The notes beneath the pieces were generated by a model, which worked only from the letters and a program-made list of their open reading frames with translations, made no database searches and was not told where the DNA came from. From Fasciola hepatica (Eukaryota; Platyhelminthes; Trematoda; Plagiorchiida; Fasciolidae), in assembly GCA_948099385.1 (NCBI GenBank), contig CANUEZ040000196.1:4447001-4511000 (forward strand): a DNA stretch of 64,000 nt, read 5' to 3'. The translations under genes and the position numbers were made by a program. This document shows positions 28,760 through 38,053 of this stretch, piece by piece. The stretch's first letter is position 1. Each line of letters starts with the position of its first letter.

Positions 28760-30927
28760 TTAGATTTGTATAATATGATTGATCATGCAGCTTGAACGCT
28801 CAACTGATCATTGAAATCCATTGAAGCACTGTACAGCTGTTTCATCCTCTAAGGAACTCGACTCATCAGCAGTGCACGTCGACCGAGCAACCACGGGCAC
28901 TCCAACAACCGGTGAACCATTGTGAATCGAACAACTCAACAACACAAGGCTATCCGGGATGGCTATCAACGCTTTGTTCAACATCTACACTACATCATAT
29001 ATAGCACCCTTCCCAAACTCGCTTTAAATTTGAATGGTAACAACCAGCTTCGCGCACACCGATCGACTCCTATGATGGATGACTTCTCTGTAGGGGCCTA
29101 AGTACAACCAACGCATTCCCAAATGAACAACCTACACAGCTTCCTTACTATGCATGCAATTGATTAGTAGTACGAGATTAGATTAGATAAGATTAGATTT
29201 GTATAATATGATTGATCATGCAGCTTGAACGCTCAACTGAGCATTGAAATCCAAGGAAGCACTGTACAGCTGTTTCATCCTCTAAGGGACTCGACTCATC
29301 AGCAGTGCACATCGACCGAGCCCACACGGGCACTCCAACAACCGGTGAACCATTGTGAATCGAACAACTCAACAACACAAGGCTATCCGGGATGGCTATC
29401 AACGCTTTGTTCAACATCTACACTACATCATATATAGCACCCTTCCCAAACTCGCTTCAAATTTGAATGGTAACAACCAGCTTCGCGCACACCGATCGAC
29501 TCCTAAGATGGATGACTTCTGTGTGGGGGCCTAAGTACAACCAACGCATTCCCAAATGAAAAACTTACACAGCTTCCTTACTATGCATGCAATTGATTAG
29601 TAGTACGAGATTAGATTAGATTAGATTAGATTTGTATAATATGATTGATCATGCAGCTTGAACGCTCAACTGAGCATTGAAATCCAAGGAAGCACTGTAC
29701 AGCTGTTTCATCCTTGTACGGGCTCGACTCATCAGCAGTGCACATCGACCGAGCCCCCACGGGCACTCCAACAACCGGTGAACCATTGTGAATCGAACAA
29801 CTCAACAACACAAGGCTATTCGGGATGGCTCTCAACGCTTTGTTCAACATCTACACTACATCATATATAGCACCCTTCCCAAACTCGCTTCAAATTTGAA
29901 TGGTAAGAACCAGCTTCGCGCACACCGATCGACTCGTATGATTGATGACTTCTCTGTAGGGGCCTAAGTACAACCAACGCATTCCCAAATGAACAACCTA
30001 CACAGCTTCCTTACTATGCATGCAATTGATTAGTAGTACGAGATTAGATTAGATTAGATTAGATTAGATTTGTATAATATGATTGATCATGCAGCTTGAA
30101 CGCTCAACTGAGCATTGAAATCCAAGGAAGCACTGTACAGCTGTTTCATCCTCTAAGGGACTCGACTCATCAGCAGTGCACATCGACCGAGCAACCACGG
30201 GCACTCCAACAACCGGTGAACCATTGTGAATCGAACAACTTAACAACACAAGGCTATCCGGGATGGCTATCAACGCTTTGTTCAACATCTACACTACATC
30301 ATACATAGCACCCTTCCCAAACTGGCTTCAAATTTGAATGGTAACAACCAGCTTCGCGCACACCGATCGACTCCTATGATGGATGACTTCTCTGTAGGAG
30401 CCTGAGTACAACCAACGCATTCCCAAATGAACAACCTACACAGCTTCCTTACTATGCATGCAATTGATTAGTAGTACGAGATTAGATTAGATTAGATTAG
30501 ATTAGATTTGTATAATATGATTGATCATGCAGCTTGAACGCTCAACTGAGCATTGAAATCCAAGGAAGCACTGTACAGCTGTTTCATCCTCTAAGGGACT
30601 CGACTCATCAGCAGTGCACATCGACCGAGCCCCCACGGGCACTCCAACAACTGGTGAACCATTGTCAATCGAACAACTTAACAACACAAGGCTATCCGGG
30701 ATGGCTATCAACGCTTTGTTCAACATCTACACTACATGATATAGCACCCTTCCCAAACTCGCTTCAAATTTGAATGGTAACAACCAGCTTCGCGCACACC
30801 GATCGACTCCTATGATGGATGACTTCTCTGTAAGGGCCTGAGTACAACCAACGCATTCCCAAATGAAAAACCTACACAGCTTCCTTACTATGCATGCAAT
30901 TGATTAGTAGTACGAGATTAGATCAGA
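28760..30927 (+). repeat. Array A pentamer higher-order repeat, copy 2 (~2,166 bp)
   Basis: Second copy of the pentamer. It differs from copy 1 in ways that look like patch exchange. The monomer at 29626 has CTTGTACGGGC where its partner at 27465 has CTCTAAGGGAC, while the fourth pair (28329 and 30502) shows the reverse arrangement. The remaining diagnostic variants keep their order. Confidence 0.78.
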
Positions 30928-32225
30928 TTAGATTTGTATAATGTGATTGATCATGCAGCTTGAACGCTCAACTGATCATTGAAATCCAAGGAAGCACTGT
31001 ACAGCTGTTTCATCCTCTAAGGGACTCGACTCATCAGCAGTGCACATCGACCGAGCCCCCACGGGCACTCCAACAACCGGTGAACCATTGTGAATCGAAC
31101 AACTCAACAACACAAGGCTATCCGGGATGGCTATCAACGCTTTGTTCAACATCTACACTACATGATATAGCACCCTTCCCAAACTCGCTTCAAATTTGAA
31201 TGGTAAGTACCAGCTTCGCGCACACCGATCGACTCCTATGATGGATGACTTCTCTGTAGGGGCCTAAGTACAACCAACGCATTCCCAAATGAAAAACTTA
31301 CACAGCTTCCTTACTATGCATGCAATTGATTAGTAGTACGAGATTAGATTAGATTACATTAGATTTATATAATATGATTGATCATGCAGCTTGAACGCTC
31401 AACTGTGCATTGAAATCCATGGAAGCACTGTACAGCTGTTTCATCCTTGTACGGGCTCGACTCATCAGCAGTGCACATCGACCGAGCAACCACGGGCACT
31501 CCAACACTCGGTGAACCATTGTGAATCGAACAACTTAACAACACAAGGCTATCCGGGATGGCTCTCAACGCTCTGTTCAACATCTACACTACATGATATA
31601 GCACCCTTCCCAAACTCGCTTCAAATTTGAATGGTAACAACCAGCTACGCGCACACCGATCGACTCCTATGATGGATGACTTCTCTGTAGGGGCCTAAGT
31701 ACAACCAACGCATTCCCAAATGAACAACCTACACAGCTTCCTTACTGTGCATGCAATTGATTAGTAGTACGAGATAAGATTATATTCGAATAGATTTGTA
31801 TAATATGATTGATCATGCAGCTTGAACGCTCAACTGAGCATTGAAATCCATGGAAGCACTGTACAGCTGTTTCATCCTCTAAGGGACTCGACTCATCAGC
31901 AGTGCACATCGACCGAGCAACCACGGGCACTCCAACAACCGGTGAACCATTGTGAATCGAACAACTTAACAACACAAGGCTATCCGGGATGGCTATCAAC
32001 GCTTTGTCCAACATCTGCACTACATGATATAGCACCCTCCCCAAACTCGCTTCAAATTTGAATGGTATGAACCAGCTTCGCGCACACCGATCGACTCCTA
32101 TGATGGATGAATTCTCTGTAGGGGCCTAAGTACAACCAACGCATTCCCAAATGAACAACCTACACAGCTTCCTTACTATGCATGCAATTGATTAGTAGTA
32201 CGAGATTAGATTAGATTAGATTAGA

Positions 32226-32670
32226 TTAGATTTGTATAATATGATTGATCATGCAGCTTGAACGCTCAACTGAGCATTGAAATCCATGGAAGCACTGTAC
32301 AGCTGTTTCATCCTCTAAGGGACTCGACTCATCAGCAGTGCACATCGACCGAGCCCCCACGGGCACTCCAACAACCGGTGAACCATTGTGAATCGAACAA
32401 CTTAACAACACAAGGCTATCCGGGATGGCTCTCAACGCTTTGTTCAACATCTACAATACATCATATATACCACCCTTCCCAAACTGGCTTCAAATTGGAA
32501 TGGTAAGAATCAGCTTCGCGCACACCGAACGAATCCTATGATGGATGAATTCTCTGTAGGGGCTTAAGTACAACCAACGCATTCCAAATGAAAAACCTAC
32601 ACAGCTTACTCGCTATGCATGCAATTGATTAGTAGTACGAGATTAGATCGGATTTGATTATATTTGTATA
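32226..32670 (+). repeat. Degenerate terminal monomer of array A
   Basis: This last A monomer carries a cluster of changes seen rarely or never elsewhere in A: CAAATTGGAATGG instead of CAAATTTGAATGG (about 32491), CACCGAACGAATCC instead of CACCGATCGACTCC (about 32524), GGGGCTTAAG, a one-base loss in CATTCCAAATG (about 32580), CTTACTCGCTATG instead of CTTCCTTACTATG, and a mutated tract ending GATCGGATTTGATTATATTTG. Internal monomers usually differ by only a few positions. This fits the known behaviour of satellite arrays, in which edge copies escape homogenisation by unequal exchange. Confidence 0.85.
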
Positions 32671-32738
32671 GAGTGTTTCCATAATTTTCAATGGTCTGTT
32701 TTGTGGTCAAGCTGCATGGAGAATCATATTATACAAAT
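32662..32738. other. Polarity-switch junction between arrays A and B
   Basis: Array A reads rightward to ATTTGTATA at 32662-32670 and then stops. From 32671 the sequence is array B, entered about 112-114 bases into its unit (GTTTCCATAATTTTC matches GCTTCCATAATTTTC in later B units). The first B unit is therefore only about 310 bp long. The exact breakpoint is uncertain within about 32667-32673 because a few bases fit both sides. A perfect 9-bp inverted repeat, ATTTGTATA at 32662-32670 and TATACAAAT at 32730-32738, faces across 59 bp. These are the same monomer site in the two orientations, and beyond them the diverged monomers form a long imperfect inverted repeat. No target duplication, transposon end or filler DNA is visible. 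Confidence 0.93.
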
Positions 32739-33402
32739 CTACTCTGCTACTGCTCTATTGCATTGTATGAGCAATCTGTGTGGATTGTTCATAAGAGAAT
32801 GCCTTGGTTTTATTTAGGCCCATAAATAGAGAAGTGATGGAACATAGGATTGGATCGGTGTGCGAGAATTTGGTTGTTACCGTTCAAAGCGAAAGCGAAA
32901 GCCGAAGCCAATTTGGGGATTGTGCTATATCATGTAGTGTATATGTTTAACAAAGCGTTGAGACTCATATCGGATAGCCTTGTGGTTTGGGTGTTCGACT
33001 GACATTCGTTCACCCCAACCCTTGTTCGTGTCTCCGAGTGGGCTCTGTCCATGTGCAATGCTCAGGATTCTCTTAGTGGATCAAACAGCTGTACAGTGCT
33101 CCCAAAATTTTCAATGGTCAGTTCATTGTTCAAGCTGCATGGAGAATCATATTATACAAATCTACTCTGCTACTGCTCTATTGCATTGTATGAGCAATCT
33201 GTGTGGATTGTTCATAAGGGAATGCCTTGGTTTTACTTAGGCCCATAAATAGAGAAGTGATGGAACATAGGATTGGATCGGTGTGCGAGAATTTGATTGT
33301 TACCGTTCAAAGCGAAAGCGGAAACCGAAGCCATTTTGGAGATTGTGCTATATCATGTAGTGTATATGTTGAACAAAGCGTTGAGATCCATATCGGATAG
33401 CC
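32671..33402 (-). repeat. Edge monomers of array B (first partial and first full unit)
   Basis: The first B unit is truncated by the junction. The region around the first full unit holds private changes: ATATGTTTAACAAAGC (about 32943) where others have ATATGTTGAACAAAGC, GAGACTCATATCGG (also seen once at about 54960), CAGGATTCTCTTAGTGG (about 33062) where most have CATGATTCCCTTAGCGG, and GTGCTCCCAAAATTTTC (about 33098) where most have GTGCTTCCATAATTTTC. The concentration of variants mirrors that on the A side and supports a genuine, old array boundary. Confidence 0.75.
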
Positions 33403-35529
33403 TTGTGGTTCGGGTGTTCGACTGACATTCGTTCACCCCAACCCTTGTTCGTGTCTCCGAGTGGGCACTGTCCATGTGCAATGCTCATGATTCCCTTAGC
33501 GGAACAAACAGCTGTACAGTGCATCCATAATTTTCAATGGTCAGTTCATTGTTAAAGCTGCATGGAGAATCATATTATACAAATCTACTCTGCTACTGCT
33601 CTATTGCATTGTATGAGCAATCTGTGTGGATTGTTCATAAGGGAATGCCTTGGTTTTATTTAGGCCCATAAATAGAGAAGTGATGGAACATAGGATTGGA
33701 TCGGTGTGCGAGAATTTGATTGTTACCGTTCAAAGCGAAAGCGAAAGCCGAAGCCAATTTGGAGATTGTGCTATATCATGTATTGTATATGTTGAACAAA
33801 GCGTTGAGACCCATATCGGATAGCCTTGTGGTTTGGGTGTTCGACTGACATTCGTTCACCCCAACCCTTGTTCGTGTCTCCGAGTGGGTTCTGTCCATGT
33901 GCAATGCTCATGATTCCCTTAGCGGATCAAACAGCTGTACAGTGCTTCCATAATTTTCAATGGTCTGTTTTGTGGTCAAGCTGCATGGAGAATCATATTA
34001 TACAAATCTACTCTGCTACTGCTCTATTGCATTGTATGAGCAATCTGTGTGGATTGTTCATAAGAGAAAGCCTTGTTTTGATTTAGGCTCATGAATAGAG
34101 AAGTGATGTAACATAGGATTGGATCGGTGTTCCAGAATTTGGTTGTTACCGTTCAAAGCGAAAGCGAAAGCCAAAGCCAATTTGGGGATTGTGCTATATC
34201 ATGTAGTGTATATGTTGAACAAAGCGTTGAGACCCATATCGGATAGCCTTGTGGTTTGGGTGTTCGACTGACATTCGTTCACCCCAACCCTTGTTCGTGT
34301 CTCCGAGTGGGCTCTGTCCATGTGCAATGCTCATGATTCCCTTAGCGGATCAAACAGCTGTACAGTGCATCCATAATTTTCAATGGTCAGTTCATTGTTA
34401 AAGCTGCATGGAGAATCATATTATACAAATCTACTCTGCTACTGCTCTATTGCATTGTATGAGCAATCTGTGTGGATTGTTCATAAGGGAATGCCTTGGT
34501 TTTACTTAGGCCCATAAATAGAGAAGTGATGGAACATAGGATTGGATCGGTGTGCGAGAATTTGATTGTTACCGTTCAAAGCGAAAGCGGAAACCGAAGC
34601 CATTTTGGAGATTGTGCTATATCATGTAGTGTATATGTTGAACAAAGCGTTGAGATCCATATCGGATAGCCTTGTGGTTCGGGTGTTCGACTGACATTCG
34701 TTCACCCCAACCCTTGTTCGTGTCTCCGAGTGGGCTCTGTCCATGTGCAATGCTCATGATTCCCTTAGCGGATCAAACAGCTGTACAGTGCATCCATAAT
34801 TTTCAATGGTCAGTTCATTGTTAAAGCTGCATGGAGAATCATATTATACAAATCTACTCTGCTACTGCTCTATTGCATTGTATGAGCAATCTGTGTGGAT
34901 TGTTCATAAGGGAATGCCTTGGTTTTATTTAGGCCCATAAATAGAGAAGTGATGGAACATAGGATTGGATCGGTGTGCGAGAATTTGATTGTTACCATAC
35001 AAAGCCAAATTGGAACCGAAGCCAATTTTGGGATTGTGCTATATCATGTATTGTATATGTTGAACAAAGCGTTGAGACCCATATCGGATAGCCTTGTGGT
35101 TTGGGTGTTCGACTGACATTCGTTCACCCCAACCCTTGTTCGTGTCTCCGAGTGGGTTCTGTCCATGTGCAATGCTCATGATTCCCTTAGCGGATCAAAC
35201 AGCTGTACAGTGCTTCCATAATTTTCAATGGTCTGTTTTGTGGTCAAGCTGCATGGAGAATCATATTATACAAATCTACTCTGCTACTGCTCTATTGCAT
35301 TGTATGAGCAATCTGTGTGGATTGTTCATAAGAGAAAGCCTGGTTTTGATTTAGGCTCATGAATAGAGAAGTGATGTAACATAGGATTGGATCGGTGTTC
35401 CAGAATTTGGTTGTTACCGTTCAAAGCGAAAGCGAAAGCCAAAGCCAATTTGGGGATTGTGCTATATCATGTAGTGTATATGTTGAACAAAGCGTTGAGA
35501 CCCATATCGGATAGCCTTGTGGTTTGGGT
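33120..35529 (-). repeat. Array B trimer repeat near the junction (1,269-bp register), two copies
   Basis: Roughly 33120-34260 reappears at 34389-35529. Shared rare variants are GAAAGCGGAAACCGAAGCC with ATTTTGGAG (about 33317 and 34586), GAGATCCATATCGG, GTGGTTCGGGTG (33405 and 34674), TTTAGGCTCATGAATAG with GTGATGTAAC (about 34081 and 35349) and GGTGTTCCAGAATTTGG. One internal stretch differs: the second copy has ACCATACAAAGCC at about 34994 where the first has ACCGTTCAAAGCG. Confidence 0.72.
33304..33332. repeat. GAAAGC short tandem tract specific to array B (representative)
   Basis: B monomers contain CAAAGCGAAAGCGAAAGCC, about three GAAAGC-like hexamers, where A has only the short CAAATTTGAAGCC (reverse complement). 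The representative here is the GGAAACC variant; the common form is seen at 33729-33750. Three states occur in B: the common one, a GGAAACCGAAGCC form (for example 34578 and 59121) and an ATACAAAGCCAAATTGG form (34998, 36689, 57421, 58689, 59537, 60804). The tract is the main B-specific insertion relative to A. Confidence 0.7.
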
Positions 35530-38053
35530 GTTCGACTGACATTCGTTCACCCCAACCCTTGTTCGTGTCTCCGAGTGGGCTCTGTCCATGTGCAATGCTC
35601 ATGATTCCCTTAGCGGATCAAACAGCTGTACAGTGCTTCCATAATTTTCAATGTTCAGTTTCGTGGTCCAACTGCATGGAGAATCATATTATACAAATCT
35701 ACTCTGCTACTGCTCTATTGCATTGTATGAGCAATCTGTGTGGATTGTTCATAAGGGAATGCCTTGGTTTTACTTAGGCCCATAAATAGAGAAGTGATGG
35801 AACATAGGATTGGATCGGTGTGCGAGAATTTGGTTGTTACCGTTCAAATCGAAAGCGGAAACCGAAGCCAATTTGGGGATTGTGCTATATCATGTATTGT
35901 ATATGTTGAACAAAGCTTTGAGACCCATATCGGATAGCCTTGTGGTTTGGGTGTTCGACTGACATTCGTTCACCCCAACCCTTGTTCGTGTCTCCGAGTG
36001 GGCTCTGTCCATGTGCAATGCTCATGATTCCCTTAGCGGATCAAACAGCTGTACAGTGCATCCATAATTTTCAATGGTCTGTTTTGTGGTCAAGCTGCAT
36101 GGAGAATCATATTATACAAATCTACTCTGCTACTGCTCTATTGCATTGTATGAGCAATCTGTGTGGATTGTTCATAAGGGAATGCCTTGGTTTTATTTAG
36201 GCCCATAAATAGAGAAGTGATGGAACATAGGATTGGATCGGTGTTCCAGAATTTGGTTGTTACCGTTCAAAGCGAAAGCGAAAGCCGAAGCCATTTTGGG
36301 GATTGTGCTATACCATATATTGTATATGTTGAACAAAGCGTTGAGACCCATATCGGATAGCCTTGTGGTTTGGGTGTTCGACTGACATTCGTTCACCCCA
36401 ACCCTTGTTCGTGTCTCCGAGTGGGCTCTGTCCATGTGCAATGCTCATGATTCCCTTAGCGGATCAAACAGGTGTACAGTGCTTCCATAATTTTCAATGG
36501 TCTGTTTTGTGGTCAAGCTGCATGGAGAATCATATTATACAAATCTACTCTGCTACTGCTCTATTGCATTGTATGAGCAATCTGTGTGGATTGTTCATAA
36601 GGGAATGCCTTGGTTTTACTTAGGCCCATAAATAGAGAAGTGATGGAACATAGGATTTGATCGGTGTGCGAGAGATTGATTGTTACCATACAAAGCCAAA
36701 TTGGAACCGAAGCCAATTTGGGGATTGTGCTATATCATGTATTTTATATGTTGAACAAAGCGTTGAGACCCATATCGGATAGCCTTGTGGTTTGGGTGTT
36801 CGACTGACATTCGTTCACCCCAACCCTTGTTCGTGTCTCCGAGTGGGCTCTGTCCATGTGCAATGCTCATGATTCCCTTAGCGGATCAAACAGCTGTACA
36901 GTGCTTCCATAATTTTCAATGTTCAGTTTCGTGGTCCAGCTGCATGGAGAATCATATTATACAAATCTACTCTGCTACTGCTCTATTGCATTGTATGAGC
37001 AATCTGTGTGGATTGTTCATAAGGGAATGCCTTGGTTTTACTTAGGCCCATAAATAGAGAAGTGATGGATAATAGGATTGGATCGGTGTGCGAGAATTTG
37101 GTTGTTACCGTTCAAATCGAAAGCGGAAACCGAAGCCAATTTGAGGATTGTGCTATATCATGTATTGTATATGTTGAACAAAGCGTTGAGACCCATATCG
37201 GATAGCCTTGTGGTTTGGGTGTTCGACTGACATTCGTTCACCCCAACCCTTGTTCGTGTCTCCGAGTGGGCTCTGTCCATGTGCAATGCTCATGATTCCC
37301 TTAGCGGATCAAACAGCTGTACAGTGCATCCATAATTTTCAATGGTCTGTTTTGTGGTCAAGCTGCATGGAGAATCATATTATACAAATCTACTCTGCTA
37401 CTGCTCTATTGCATTGTATGAGCAATCTGTGTGGATTGTTCATAAGGGAATGCCTTGGTTTTATTTAGGCCCATAAATAGAGAAGTGATGGAACATAGGA
37501 TTGGATCGGTGTGCGAGAATTTGGTTGTTACCGTTCAAAGCGAAAGCGAAAGCCGAAGCCATTTTGGGGATTGTGCTATACCATATATTGTATATGTTGA
37601 ACAAAGCGTTGAGACCCATATCGGATAGCCTTGTGGTTTGGGTGTTCGACTGACATTCGTTCACCCCAACCCTTGTTCGTGTCTCCGAGTGGGCTCTGTC
37701 CATGTGCAATGCTCATGATTCCCTTAGCGGATCAAACAGCTGTACAGTGCTTCCATAATTTTCAATGGTCTGTTTTGTGGTCAAGCTGCATGGAGAATCA
37801 TATTATACAAATCTACTCTGCTACTGCTCTATTGCATTGTATGAGCAATCTGTGTGGATTGTTCATAAGGGAATGCCTTGGTTTTACTTAGGCCCATAAA
37901 TAGAGAAGTGATGGAACATAGGATTGGATCGGTGTGCGAGAATTTGATTGTTACCGTTCAAAGCGAAAGCGAAAGCCGAAGCCAATTTGGGGATTGTGCT
38001 ATATCATGTATTGTATATGTTGAACAAAGCGTTGAGACCCATATCGGATAGCC
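35517..38053 (-). repeat. Array B trimer repeat (1,268-bp register), two copies
   Basis: Units 35517, 35940 and 36363 correspond to 36785, 37208 and 37631. Shared markers are TCAGTTTCGTGGTCC (35656 and 36924), CAAATCGAAAGCGG (35845 and 37113), GTGCATCCATAATTTTC in the second unit, and CTATACCATATATTG before the third unit (about 36309 and 37577). CAGGTGTACAG is in 36363 but not in 37631, so a little divergence has accumulated. Confidence 0.75.

Larger units (their letters stand above)
1..32670 (+). repeat. Satellite array A, ~434-bp monomer, 75 copies
   Basis: Continuous head-to-tail array with no interruption by other sequence; it starts before the window. I anchor each monomer on TTAGATTTGTATAATATG. 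Anchors (first base): 112, 545, 981, 1417, 1850, 2283, 2717, 3150, 3584, 4022, 4455, 4891, 5322, 5758, 6191, 6622, 7053, 7486, 7918, 8354, 8787, 9220, 9653, 10084, 10517, 10950, 11383, 11816, 12249, 12682, 13121, 13552, 13983, 14411, 14842, 15280, 15719, 16157, 16590, 17020, 17458, 17885, 18333, 18771, 19204, 19637, 20075, 20511, 20944, 21377, 21810, 22248, 22676, 23114, 23552, 23985, 24418, 24854, 25292, 25720, 26153, 26589, 27027, 27465, 27898, 28329, 28760, 29193, 29626, 30064, 30502, 30928, 31359, 31790, 32226, 32658. Mean spacing is 433.9 bp. Monomers look well above 90% identical. Length changes come mainly from a GATTA pentamer tract just before the anchor and a 2-bp CATATATAGC/CATATAGC difference. 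No gene, RNA or mobile element was seen. A structural or heterochromatic role is an inference. Confidence 0.97.

Noticed and set aside
112..32506. About 70 short ORFs on each strand of array A, one pair per monomer (70-87 codons)
   Set aside because: They are the same frame repeated with the monomer. The plus-strand set starts at TTG, not ATG. Substitutions between copies are mostly amino-acid changing, and no domain, signal peptide or splice structure is apparent. Not annotated as genes.
114..32670. TATAAT in the conserved TTGTATAATATGATT as a promoter
   Set aside because: A hexamer this AT-rich is expected by chance, there is no spaced partner element or associated gene, and the context suggests a eukaryote. 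Its conservation is noted as part of a shared block only.
32600..32760. Transposon insertion or terminal inverted repeats at the array switch
   Set aside because: The inverted match is explained by the reversed monomers themselves. There is no target-site duplication, no transposase-like frame and no non-satellite DNA between the arrays.
33241..33257. CCCATAAATAGAG in every B monomer as a TATA or CArG-like element
   Set aside because: It misses the CArG consensus by one base, is absent from A at the matching place, and has no downstream transcription unit.
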